This document shows, in pieces, positions 15,043 to 22,663 of a stretch of 64,000 bases of DNA. The notes below the pieces were generated by a model, which was given only the letters and a program-made list of their open reading frames with translations, made no database searches and was not told the DNA's origin. The stretch is from DATATV01 sp035551355 (GTDB taxonomy: Bacteria; Actinomycetota; Actinomycetes; Mycobacteriales; Pseudonocardiaceae), in the NCBI GenBank assembly GCA_035551355.1, contig DASZNF010000060.1:62001-126000 (forward strand), read 5' to 3'. Positions within the stretch are counted from its first letter, which is position 1, and each line of letters starts with the position of its first letter. The translations under genes and the position numbers were made by a program.

Positions 15043-16790
15043 CGGCGGTGCAGGGACGGCACGCGCTGCGGCCGGTCGTGGGGACACCGGAGACCAGGCG
15101 GCCGGTTCGGTGGGTGGGGCCGGCGCTGGCGGTGACCGCGATCGTGTGCTGGGTGGTGGGGTTCCGGCCGGTCGATCCGACCACGATCGGGAGTTTCGGG
15201 CTGCTGCCGCGGTTGTCGCCGATCCTGGTGCTGGCCTATCCGTTGCTGGTCGCGGCGTTCGTGGTGGAGCTGCGCACCGGACGGACGGCCGTGCTGACCG
15301 GCATCACCGTGCTGGCCGTGTTCGCGGTGTATGGGCTGCAACCCGCGGCCGAACCGGCCGGACGGCTGCCGGTGGCCTGGCTGCACACCGGATTCGCCGA
15401 CTACATCAACGCGCACGGCGCGGTGTTGCCGAACTTCGACACCCGGTTCAGCTGGCCCGGTTTCTTTGCCCTGCTGGCGCTGCTGATCGGCGCCAGTGGG
15501 CTCAAGGACGGGTCGGCGTTGATCATCTGGGCGCCGGTGGTGCTCTCCGGCGGAGCGGTGCTGGCCGTGCGGGCCATCGCGCTGGCCGTGTTCCGGCGGG
15601 ACCGGATCGCCTGGCTGGCCGCGTGGATCTTCCTGGCCGGCAACTGGACCGAGCAGGATTATCTGTCCCCGCAGGGCAGCAGTTATCTGCTGTTGCTGGC
15701 CGGGCTGGCGGTGACCTTCCGGTATCTGTCCAGCGTCGGCCCGGTCGATCCGATCCACAAAGGACAGTTTCGGCGACCGGCGGTGCCTGCGGGTTCGGCG
15801 CGGGATCGTCTGGTGGCGCTGGGTTTGGTGGTGCTGCTGGCCATCGCGCTGGCGCCGACGCACCAGTTGTCGCCGTACATGCTGGCCGGGTTGCTGTTCG
15901 TGCTGGCCAGCTGTGGGCGGTTGTGGGCGCGCTGGCTGCCGGTCGCGGTGCTGCTGGCCGCGGTGGTCTGGTTCGTGCTGGGCGCCCGGGACTTCTGGAT
16001 CGGGCAACTGCACATCATCACCGGCTCCCTTGGCGATCTCGGGTCCTCGGTGAACGACGGGCTGGACAAACGGCTGTCGGCCAACCTGGGCCGGGAGAGC
16101 ATGCTGGGCGTCCGGATCGGTCTGACCTGCGCGGTCGGCGCGTTGGCCGGGATCGGCGCGATCGTGTTGCGGCGACAGGGAAAGCGGTCGCTGACGCTGG
16201 TGCTGATGGCGGTGGCGGCGTTCGGCCTGGCCGTGGCCCAGCCCTACGGCGGCGAGATCCTGATCCGGTGCTATCTGTTCGCCCTGCCGTTGTTCGCGTT
16301 GCTGGGCGCGGTGGTGCTGGACGCGCTGGCGGGCACCAGGGCGTGGGCGGTGGTCGCGGTCGGGCTGGCCGGGTTGATGCTGGCCGTGGTCACGGCCCGC
16401 GGCGGGAACGACGCCTATGTGGCGTTCACCCGGGCCGATATCGCGGTGGCGCAACAGGCCTACGCGCGGGCCGGAACCGGGCAGCGCATCGACACGGTGG
16501 CCGCGTACGCGCCGGTGTCGGACTGGCAGCGGATCGGTGCGGTGAAACAGGCCTCGCTGGAATCCAGTTGCGTGCCGTTCCCCGATCCGCAGCGGTGTGT
16601 GCTGGCCGCGCATCCGGACTTCCTGGTTCTCAACGCCGCGCAGGACGCCTACGGCCGGATCTACTACGGCATGCCATCGGGCTGGACCACCGCGCTGGCC
16701 GATCAGCTGGTGGCTTCGGGGAAGTATCAGCGGGTGTTCCGTCAGGACAGCAGTCAGCTGCTGGAGCTGAGTTCGGATGTGGGCCGATGA
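15039..16790 (+). CDS. Polytopic membrane protein, possible polymerase or GT-C-like enzyme
   Basis: A 583-aa protein with roughly 11-13 transmembrane segments and a C-terminal extracytoplasmic domain of about 120 aa (from RADIAVAQQAYARAGTG to the end). Acidic and aromatic residues in the first large loop (PVAWLHTGFADYINAHG) and FLAGNWTEQDYLSPQGSSYLL are suggestive of a GT-C or Wzy-like active surface, but no definite family motif is seen. Its position after the flippase and before an acyltransferase makes it the best candidate for the polymerase of the locus. The ATG overlaps the flippase stop; its own stop overlaps the next ATG. Confidence 0.7.
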   Translation: MTAVQGRHALRPVVGTPETRRPVRWVGPALAVTAIVCWVVGFRPVDPTTIGSFGLLPRLSPILVLAYPLLVAAFVVELRTGRTAVLTGITVLAVFAVYGLQPAAEPAGRLPVAWLHTGFADYINAHGAVLPNFDTRFSWPGFFALLALLIGASGLKDGSALIIWAPVVLSGGAVLAVRAIALAVFRRDRIAWLAAWIFLAGNWTEQDYLSPQGSSYLLLLAGLAVTFRYLSSVGPVDPIHKGQFRRPAVPAGSARDRLVALGLVVLLAIALAPTHQLSPYMLAGLLFVLASCGRLWARWLPVAVLLAAVVWFVLGARDFWIGQLHIITGSLGDLGSSVNDGLDKRLSANLGRESMLGVRIGLTCAVGALAGIGAIVLRRQGKRSLTLVLMAVAAFGLAVAQPYGGEILIRCYLFALPLFALLGAVVLDALAGTRAWAVVAVGLAGLMLAVVTARGGNDAYVAFTRADIAVAQQAYARAGTGQRIDTVAAYAPVSDWQRIGAVKQASLESSCVPFPDPQRCVLAAHPDFLVLNAAQDAYGRIYYGMPSGWTTALADQLVASGKYQRVFRQDSSQLLELSSDVGR

Positions 16791-17305
16791 GCCGGGTGAC
16801 GCGCGAGCTGCGCAACGAGTTGTGGTCGATGACGATCGGCGTGCTGGTCAACGGAATTCTGGCGATGGACGCGCTGCCCCGGCTGCTGCGCTGGCTGGGC
16901 TACCGAGCGGCAGGCACCCGGATCGACACGCCGAACATCCTTGGCGGCGCGCGATTGCACGGCCGGATGGGGCAGATTTCCATTGGCAGCGGGACCTTCG
17001 CCAATCGCGAGCTATATCTGGAGGCGGTCGCGCCGATCACAATCGGGCGGGACTGCCAGTTCGGGCCGCAGGTGATGGTGGTGACCTCGCACCATCCGCG
17101 TGAACCCGATGGACGAGTGTCCACCGTGCCGGAGGGGCGCGCGGTGACCATCGGGGACCGGGCCTGGATCGGGGCCCGGGCGCTGATCCTGCCCGGCGTG
17201 ACCATCGGCGCCGACGTGGTGATCGGCGCGGGCAGTGTGGTGGCCAAGGATTGTCTGATCCCCGGCGTGTACGTGGGCTCGCCGGCGAAGGAGCTGGTCC
17301 GGTGA
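16787..17305 (+). CDS. Hexapeptide-repeat O-acyltransferase
   Basis: A 172-aa left-handed beta-helix enzyme (maltose/nodulation acetyltransferase type). Hexapeptide runs are visible in ISIGSGTFANRELYLEAVAP, ITIGRDCQFGPQVMV and VTIGDRAWIGARALILPGVTIGADVVIGAGSVV. The catalytic-type histidines are in VVTSHHPRE. It would acetylate (or otherwise acylate) the polymer or its precursor. Both ends overlap neighbours (ATGA with the polymerase-like gene, GTGA with the small membrane gene). The N-terminal 40 residues with a hydrophobic stretch may associate with the membrane. Confidence 0.88.
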   Translation: MSRVTRELRNELWSMTIGVLVNGILAMDALPRLLRWLGYRAAGTRIDTPNILGGARLHGRMGQISIGSGTFANRELYLEAVAPITIGRDCQFGPQVMVVTSHHPREPDGRVSTVPEGRAVTIGDRAWIGARALILPGVTIGADVVIGAGSVVAKDCLIPGVYVGSPAKELVR

Positions 17306-17526
17306 GCGAGAACCTGCTGGCTCTGGGCGGCGGCGTGCTGGCCGCGGTGTTGCTGCTGGTGTTGGGCGTGCGCACCGTGCTGATGGAGCGGCGGGCCGGG
17401 GACGGGCCGCGGGCCGCGGTGCCCCGGCCGGGTCTGGTGGTGGCGCTGGACTGGACCGGGGTGGTGCTCGTGTTGGCCTTACTGGTCGCGCTGGCCGGGC
17501 GGATGGCTGTGGCGCTGGGGCGTTGA
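17302..17526 (+). CDS. Small two-helix membrane protein
   Basis: A 74-aa protein with two hydrophobic segments (about residues 4-24 and 46-66) separated by a short basic loop (MERRAGDGPRAAVPRPG). No family is recognised. GTG 17302 overlaps the acyltransferase stop and its own stop forms TGATG with the GH16 start, so it is an integral part of the operon. It could be a scaffold or accessory subunit of the export machinery. Confidence 0.7.
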   Translation: MSENLLALGGGVLAAVLLLVLGVRTVLMERRAGDGPRAAVPRPGLVVALDWTGVVLVLALLVALAGRMAVALGR

Positions 17527-18398
17527 TGGGGGCGCGGATCCGAGCGGCGGTGCTGGTGCTGGCTTTGCTGGTCTTGGGAGCGATCGGGTCACCCGCGTCG
17601 GCGACCGCGCTGGCCGCCGGGCCGAGCTGGCAACTGGTGGCGCAGGACGATTTCCACGGCGGCCTCGGCCCGCACTGGACGGCCTACCAGGGCCGGCCGG
17701 CCTGTTGCGCGGAAACCGACTGGGACTCCGGTCAGGTCAGTGAGCACGACGGGCGGATGACGCTCACCTCGGTGCGCCGGGCCGGCGGCTGGGTGACCGG
17801 CGGGGTGAGCGCGGCCGGGTGGCCGGCCGCGGTGCGCACCTACGGCAAGTACATCGCGCGGGTGCGGGTGGACCGGGGCAGCGGGATCAGCGCGGTTGCC
17901 CTGCTGTGGCCGCAGTCCGGGCAGTGGCCGCCGGAACTGGACTACTACGAACTGTCCGGTGTGGACGGTGACCGGACCAGTGAGACCGCGACCGACCATC
18001 GGGCCGGGGACAATGCGCAGCTGCGCAGCACCTTCCACGGCGACCTGACCCAGTGGCACACCGTCGGGCTGATCTGGCTGCCCAACGAGATCCGGTATTT
18101 CGTGGACGGCCACCAGACCGGCCAGGTCACCGATCCCTCCTACATCCCGCACCAGCCGATGTGGCCGGCGTTCCAGATGCAGGTCGGCGCGACCGGCCAG
18201 TACGACGCCGGTCAGGTCAGCGGCGCCGAGACCGGGCCGGTGACCATGCAGATCAGCGGGTTCGCGGTGTACGCGCCGGTGTCCGGGGTGGTCACGCCGG
18301 GCTCGACCGGATCGGGCTGGTGGTGGCTGTGGACGGTCGGCGCGGGCGTGCTGCTGATCGTGGTCACCGCGGTGCTGATCGCCCGGCGGCGCGGTTGA
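17526..18398 (+). CDS. Membrane-anchored glycoside hydrolase family 16
   Basis: A 290-aa GH16 protein. It has a signal peptide (VLVLALLVLGAIGSPASATALAAG), a jelly-roll domain with catalytic ELDYYELS (Glu137, Asp139, Glu142), and a C-terminal transmembrane anchor (WWWLWTVGAGVLLIVVTAVLIA) ending in RRRG. The domain therefore faces outside while tethered to the membrane. As the last gene of the exopolysaccharide operon it may trim, release or control the length of the polymer made by its neighbours. ATG 17526 overlaps the preceding stop (TGATG). Sequence around the active site differs from the secreted GH16 at 7775-8563. Confidence 0.87.
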   Translation: MGARIRAAVLVLALLVLGAIGSPASATALAAGPSWQLVAQDDFHGGLGPHWTAYQGRPACCAETDWDSGQVSEHDGRMTLTSVRRAGGWVTGGVSAAGWPAAVRTYGKYIARVRVDRGSGISAVALLWPQSGQWPPELDYYELSGVDGDRTSETATDHRAGDNAQLRSTFHGDLTQWHTVGLIWLPNEIRYFVDGHQTGQVTDPSYIPHQPMWPAFQMQVGATGQYDAGQVSGAETGPVTMQISGFAVYAPVSGVVTPGSTGSGWWWLWTVGAGVLLIVVTAVLIARRRG

Positions 18399-18480
18399 CA
18401 GGAGTCTCATTCCCCGCGCGGCATACTGGGTGACCAGCGGGCACACCGTCCGCGTCGACGAGGTCGCGGGGGTTTCGCGG

Positions 18481-18651
18481 ATGGCAGCCACGGGCGAGGA
18501 CCGGACGGGAGCGGTGTGCCGGTGCGGCCACCCCCGGGAGGCGCACCGGCACTACCGGAAGGGCACCGAGTGCTCGGTGTGCCCGGCCGGGGAGTGCGCC
18601 GGGTTCCGGGCCGCGGAACCGTTGTGGCGCAGGCTGTTCGGTAAGAACTAG
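18481..18651 (+). CDS. Small Cys/His-rich protein, possible zinc-binding
   Basis: A 56-aa protein with six cysteines and three histidines in a compact pattern: CRCGHPREAHRHYRKGTECSV... then CPAGECAGF. This looks like a small zinc-ribbon-type protein; related short proteins occur widely in actinobacteria, with no known function. ATG 18481 is used; GTG 18430 in frame would add 17 residues. The stop codon shares the tetranucleotide CTAG with the stop of the convergent tetR gene. Confidence 0.7.
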   Translation: MAATGEDRTGAVCRCGHPREAHRHYRKGTECSVCPAGECAGFRAAEPLWRRLFGKN

Positions 18652-19313
18652 CCCGGGTTGCCGAGCAGGCCGCGCAGGGCGGGGATGACCGTGTCCAGGT
18701 CCTTGGTGGTGCGGAACACCACCAGCGCGGCCTCGTCCCGGTCGGGCTCGCGCTCGTTGAACAGGTTGACCGTCCAGGACATCGCCGCGTCGAACTCGGC
18801 CTCCGGCCGGTCGGTCTGCCGGCGCAGCCAGCGGCGCAGCACATGGTTGTGCGCGGTGACCACGGCCGCGGCCATCAGCTCGGCCTTCAGCGCGGTGTCC
18901 GAGCCGCCGCCCAGCCAGTCGTGGATGAAGTTGTAGAACGCCCGGTGGTACTGCTGGGTGCTGGCGATCTCCCGGTCGCGCAGCGCGGTCACGCTGCGGG
19001 TCAGCCGGTAGCGGGCCAGGGCCAGCTCGCCCTCGCTGAGGTAGTGCCGCAGCACCAGCCGGACCGCGTCGGTCACCGCCAGCAGCGCGGTCTGCTGGGT
19101 GGAACCCGCCAGGCGCGCGGACACCGCCTGCATCACGGCGTCGTGGTCGGGGAAGATCACTTCTTCCTTGGACCGGAACGCCCGGAAGAACGTGGTGCGC
19201 CCGACGCCGGCCCGCTCGGCGATGTCGTCCACCGTGGTCTGCTCGTACCCGCGCTCCTCGAACAGGGCGAACGCCGCCTCGATCAGGCGTTCTCGTGCCG
19301 GTCGCTGTGCCAT
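18648..19313 (-). CDS. TetR-family transcriptional regulator
   Basis: A 221-aa regulator. The N-terminal HTH (residues 5-50) is ARERLIEAAFALFEERGYEQTTVDDIAERAGVGRTTFFRAF, a textbook TetR pattern. The C-terminal ligand domain is helical. ATG 19313 was chosen since family members start a few residues before the first helix; the longer frame to 19478 runs through the operator. It is divergent from the gene at 19444, with a shared inverted-repeat operator between them, so it most likely represses itself and that gene. Confidence 0.9.
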   Translation of the reverse strand: MAQRPARERLIEAAFALFEERGYEQTTVDDIAERAGVGRTTFFRAFRSKEEVIFPDHDAVMQAVSARLAGSTQQTALLAVTDAVRLVLRHYLSEGELALARYRLTRSVTALRDREIASTQQYHRAFYNFIHDWLGGGSDTALKAELMAAAVVTAHNHVLRRWLRRQTDRPEAEFDAAMSWTVNLFNEREPDRDEAALVVFRTTKDLDTVIPALRGLLGNPG

Positions 19314-19391
19314 GTCGCGCTCCTCGAACCCGGGACTCTCCCGGTAAGGAGTGTGCCCGCCACCGAATCTGGGGTTGTGTCCTGGCATGGT

Positions 19392-19419
19392 ACTGGGTAC
19401 CGTCCAGATGGTATCCAGT
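19392..19419. promoter_or_regulatory. TetR operator between divergent genes
   Basis: ACTGGGTACC (19392-19401) and GGTATCCAGT (19410-19419) are 10-bp inverted arms with one mismatch and an 8-base spacer, 25 bases upstream of ATG 19444. A GGTAC/GTACC half-symmetry overlaps the left arm. Position and symmetry fit the TetR protein encoded next to it. Confidence 0.7.
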
Positions 19420-19443
19420 TCCAATGTCGGGAGGAACACGATC

Positions 19444-19914
19444 ATGCGAACCATCGGCAACGTGGCCGAGCGGGTCATCGATCCGCCGGAAACCGCCCAG
19501 GTCGGCCCCGCTTACGGACTGCGCTCCTGGGGGTGGCCGGTCAGTGTGATCGGCACTTCGCTGGTGCTGGAGACCACCTCCGGATTCTGCGGCGTGGAAA
19601 TGCCGCAGGTGCTCGGCGACGCGGTGCTGCGCCGATTGCGCTCGGCCGGCGTTGAAGGCCCGGTGGTGCGCGTGCCGCGGCCCGACCCCTGGCTGGTGTT
19701 CCTGGCCGAGGCCGACGGCGTGGTGGAGAACAACGAGGTGTTCGCCCGCAGCCGCGCGCGGCTGGTGCAGGGCGCGAACTCGATTCCGTTGCCGCCCACC
19801 GTGACCAGCATGGGCCGCACCTCCTGGGCCATCGCGCCCGACGTCAGCCACCGCTGGCTGCCCGAGCTGTCCACCGTCGTGTGGGCCATCACCTCGGTCA
19901 GCTCGATGCGCTGA
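19444..19914 (+). CDS. Unknown protein, probable target of the divergent TetR
   Basis: A 156-aa soluble protein that I cannot assign with confidence. Visible features are an N-terminal YGLRSWGWPVSVIGTSLVLE, a central LRRLRSAGVEGPVVRVPRPDPWLVFLAEAD, and a C-terminal SIPLPPTVTSMGRTSWAIAPD. The LPPT-x-T...W segment recalls small actinobacterial proteins annotated as primase/polymerase-like, but no catalytic residues can be identified and I do not adopt that name. ATG 19444 has GGGAGG eight to ten bases upstream. A perfect terminator follows. TetR control suggests an inducible role. Confidence 0.7.
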   Translation: MRTIGNVAERVIDPPETAQVGPAYGLRSWGWPVSVIGTSLVLETTSGFCGVEMPQVLGDAVLRRLRSAGVEGPVVRVPRPDPWLVFLAEADGVVENNEVFARSRARLVQGANSIPLPPTVTSMGRTSWAIAPDVSHRWLPELSTVVWAITSVSSMR

Positions 19915-19919
19915 GACCT

Positions 19920-19958
19920 GGCGCGCCGGAATTCCTGGACAAGGAATTCCGGCGCGCC
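19920..19958 (+). terminator. Strong intrinsic hairpin terminator
   Basis: Sixteen-base perfect arms (19920-19935 and 19943-19958, GGCGCGCCGGAATTCC and its complement) around a 7-base loop, followed by ATTTC. It lies five bases after the stop of the unknown TetR-controlled gene. Confidence 0.85.
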
Positions 19959-20001
19959 ATTTCAGCACCGCTTCAGCACTGCGAAATGCCGCCGGGTGCC
20001 C

Positions 20002-20016
20002 GACAATGAGGGCATG
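20002..20016 (+). promoter_or_regulatory. Leaderless-type -10 box of the LapA-like gene
   Basis: GACAAT (20002-20007) lies six bases before ATG 20014, the same spacing seen at other leaderless-looking genes in this window. It favours 20014 over the in-frame GTG 19996. Confidence 0.4.
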
Positions 20017-20451
20017 GTCACTCCGGACAGGGACAAGGAACGCACCGGCGCCGTGGCGGGTCAGGACGAGCCGGGTCCGGCGGTCCGGGACACGCCGGAA
20101 CCGGACGCGCCGCGAGCGCCCGAGGCCACCGCCGAACCGACCAAACCGGCCGCGCCGGCTCGCCCCGCCCCGCTGCGCAAGCCGACCCGGATCAAGCAGA
20201 CCCGGATCAGCAGCACCTGGGTCGCGGTGATCGTCGCGGTCATCGTGCTGATCTTCTTCCTGATCTTCATCCTGCAGAACCTGGACTCGGTGACCGTGCA
20301 CTTCCTCGGCGCCGCAGGGACTTTGCCGCTGGGGGTCGCGCTGCTGTTCGCAGGCGTGGGCGGCGCGCTGGTGGTGGTGCTCATCGGCACCGCGCGCATC
20401 ATGCAGCTGCGCCGGGTGGCCAGGCGGGCCGGCATCACTCGCCGAAGGTGA
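20014..20451 (+). CDS. LapA-family membrane protein
   Basis: A 145-aa protein. The first 65 residues are charged and Pro/Ala-rich (cytoplasmic, disordered). Two transmembrane segments follow (WVAVIVAVIVLIFFLIFILQN and LPLGVALLFAGVGGALVVVLIG), with the LapA/DUF1049 signature FILQNLDSVTVHFLG between them, and a basic C-terminus. The family (LapA in E. coli lipopolysaccharide assembly) is widespread; its role in Gram-positives is not known. It stands alone between a terminator and the lacI gene. Confidence 0.85.
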   Translation: MVTPDRDKERTGAVAGQDEPGPAVRDTPEPDAPRAPEATAEPTKPAAPARPAPLRKPTRIKQTRISSTWVAVIVAVIVLIFFLIFILQNLDSVTVHFLGAAGTLPLGVALLFAGVGGALVVVLIGTARIMQLRRVARRAGITRRR

Positions 20452-20532
20452 CCGTCGTCACGGTTGAATAACGGTCGGCCGCTGACTCTTGCTGCCGTTC
20501 GTCTCTCGGGGAGTAGCGTCTTGGGCGCAGTA

Positions 20533-20548
20533 CGGTAAGCGCTTACCG
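20533..20548. promoter_or_regulatory. LacI-family operator
   Basis: CGGTAAGCGCTTACCG is a perfect 16-bp palindrome with the central CG typical of LacI/GalR operators, 29 bases upstream of the lacI GTG. It fits autoregulation and, if transcription reads through, control of the transporter/GH1 genes. Confidence 0.8.
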
Positions 20549-20577
20549 CGACGGTGCGGACCCCGGAGGAGACGGCA

Positions 20578-21666
20578 GTGGACGAGTCCCAGACCTCGCC
20601 CAGGGCATTGACGATCTATGACGTCGCCCGACATGCCGGGGTGTCCATTGCCTCCGTTTCCCGCGTTCTCAACGGCCGCAACTCGCCGCGCCCGGAAACG
20701 CGGGAACGGGTGTTGCGGGCGGTCGCCGAACTCGGTTTCGTGCCCGACGGCGCGGCCCGCGCGTTGTCCAGCCGGCTCAAGGAAGTCGTCGGCGTGGTGT
20801 ATCGCCGGGTGAACGCGCGGGTGGACGAGTTCGCCATTTCCGACGAGGACGAGAGCCTGCTGTTCGTCGACGTGATCAACCGGGGTGTGGAGATCGCGGC
20901 CCGGCGGCGCGGGTTCGACATGCTGATCAGCTCGGTGGACGTGTACGACCAGCCGGACGGGCGGATCGACTCGATGGCCGGCAAGAGCGACGGGCTGATC
21001 CTGCACGATCCGTTGCTGTCGTTGGAAAAGCTGTCCCGGATCGCCAAGCGCACGCCCATCGTCACCCTCGCCGGCCGGCCCACCCCGAACAGCGTGAACG
21101 TGCGCGCGGACAACGAATCCAGCATGCGCGAACTGGTCGCGCACCTGCTCGACGAGCACGGTTACCGCACGCTGGCCTACCTCGGCGCACACGACGACAG
21201 CCCGGACTCGGCGGCCCGCGGCGCCGCCTTCCTCGCCGAGTGTCAGCGGGTCGGCGCGACCGCCGTCACCGGGCCGGAATGGCGCGGCAACTACATGGCC
21301 GACGGTGCGGCCAAGATCATCGCGGATCATCTGGCCCGCGACGAATCCCTGCCGCAGGCCATCGTGTGCGCCAACGACCAGACCGCGCTGGGCGTGATGT
21401 ACGAACTGACCGAGAACCACATCCGGGTGCCCGAGGACGTCGCGGTGACCGGATTCGACGACATCCCGGTGGCCCGGCACCTGCGCCCGCAGCTGACCAC
21501 CGTGCGCCAGCCCATCCAGAAACTCGGTGCCACCGCGTTCGACGCGCTCTACGCGATGATCAGCGGGGGCACACCACCTGAGCCGGAGATCGTGTTGCCG
21601 ACCAGCGTGGTCATCAGGGGGAGTTGCGGTTGCCAGTCCGACGTGGTCGTGCCCTGGGGAAAATGA
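20578..21666 (+). CDS. LacI-family transcriptional regulator
   Basis: A 362-aa repressor. The N-terminal HTH (residues 14-60) reads TIYDVARHAGVSIASVSRVLNGRNSPRPETRERVLRAVAELGF with the hinge helix GAARALSSRLKEVVGVV, and the rest is a periplasmic-binding-protein fold. The effector is presumably a sugar, given the downstream GH1 beta-glucosidase and importer; residues do not define it. GTG 20578 is chosen because GGAGGAG lies six bases upstream; GTG 20554 would add eight residues. It is followed after 16 bases by the first permease gene. Confidence 0.92.
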   Translation: MDESQTSPRALTIYDVARHAGVSIASVSRVLNGRNSPRPETRERVLRAVAELGFVPDGAARALSSRLKEVVGVVYRRVNARVDEFAISDEDESLLFVDVINRGVEIAARRRGFDMLISSVDVYDQPDGRIDSMAGKSDGLILHDPLLSLEKLSRIAKRTPIVTLAGRPTPNSVNVRADNESSMRELVAHLLDEHGYRTLAYLGAHDDSPDSAARGAAFLAECQRVGATAVTGPEWRGNYMADGAAKIIADHLARDESLPQAIVCANDQTALGVMYELTENHIRVPEDVAVTGFDDIPVARHLRPQLTTVRQPIQKLGATAFDALYAMISGGTPPEPEIVLPTSVVIRGSCGCQSDVVVPWGK

Positions 21667-21682
21667 AAGGTGTGCAGCGCTT

Positions 21683-22660
21683 GTGCTCCACTTGTTACGC
21701 AGAATCGCCTTTTATGTGGTGACCGCGTGGGCGGCCATCACAGTCAACTTCTTCATTCCACATCTCATGCCCGGCGATCCGGTGCAGAGCCTGATCGCCC
21801 GGCAGCAGGGAAAACTCACGCCCGCCGCCATTCAGGCGCTGAACGTGCAGTTCGGGTTGGCCAACCATCAGTCGCTGTGGTCACAGTACCTGCACTACTG
21901 GGGTCAGCTGTTCAGCGGTGATCTGGGGCTGTCGACCAGTTTCTACCCGGCCACCGTGGAAAACGTGCTGTCCGCGGCCCTGCCCTGGACGGTGGCGCTG
22001 GTCGGCGCGGCCACCGTGATCAGTTTCGTGATCGGTACGCTGATCGGCACGGTCGTGGCCTGGCGGCGCGGTTCCTGGCTGGATTCCATCCTGCCGATCT
22101 CCACGTTCTTCCAGGCGGTGCCCTACTTCTTCTTCGCGTTGATCGTGTTGATCCTGCTGGGCAACGATCTCGGCTGGTTCCCGATCAGCGGCGGCATGGA
22201 CCAGGGCCTGATCCCGGGCCTGGACTGGGCGACCGTGTCCAGCGTGCTGGACCACGCGTTCCTGCCCGGCATCACCATCGTGGTGTCCTCCATCGCGGGC
22301 TGGATCCTGGCCATGCGCAACATGATGATGACCACCATGGACGAGGACTACGTGCTGGTGGCACAGGCCAAGGGCCTGCCCAGTCGGCGGGTCATCGGCT
22401 ACGCGGCCCGCAACGCCGTGCTGCCCAGCGTGTCGAGTTTCTCGCTGTCGCTGAGTTTCGTGGTGTCCGGCGCGCTGCTGACCGAGATCGTGTTCTCCTA
22501 CCCGGGCATCGGTTTCCAGCTGCTGCAGGCCGTGCAGTCCGAGGATTTCCCGCTGCTGCAAGGGATCTTCCTGGTGATCACGTTCGCCGTGCTGGCCGCG
22601 AACCTGCTCGCCGACGTGGTCTACGCCGCCCTCGACCCGCGTACCCGACAGGAGGCGTGA
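21683..22660 (+). CDS. ABC importer permease, DppB/OppB type
   Basis: A 325-aa permease with six transmembrane segments and the EAA-type loop near residues 215-245 (MDEDYVLVAQAKGLPSRRVIGYAARNAVLPSVSSF). The N-terminal RRIAFYVVTAWAAITVNFFIPHLMPGDPV is characteristic of the DppB/OppB group. Despite the family name, many of these transport oligosaccharides in actinobacteria, Thermotoga and archaea. GTG 21683 follows GAAAGG. It is the first gene of a five-gene import unit that ends with a GH1 glucosidase gene. Confidence 0.92.
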   Translation: MLHLLRRIAFYVVTAWAAITVNFFIPHLMPGDPVQSLIARQQGKLTPAAIQALNVQFGLANHQSLWSQYLHYWGQLFSGDLGLSTSFYPATVENVLSAALPWTVALVGAATVISFVIGTLIGTVVAWRRGSWLDSILPISTFFQAVPYFFFALIVLILLGNDLGWFPISGGMDQGLIPGLDWATVSSVLDHAFLPGITIVVSSIAGWILAMRNMMMTTMDEDYVLVAQAKGLPSRRVIGYAARNAVLPSVSSFSLSLSFVVSGALLTEIVFSYPGIGFQLLQAVQSEDFPLLQGIFLVITFAVLAANLLADVVYAALDPRTRQEA

Positions 22661-22663
22661 GCC

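Noticed and set aside
18395..18427. TTGACA with CATACT as a promoter for the small Cys-rich gene
   Set aside because: Spacing of 21 bases is too long for a standard promoter, so it was not listed.
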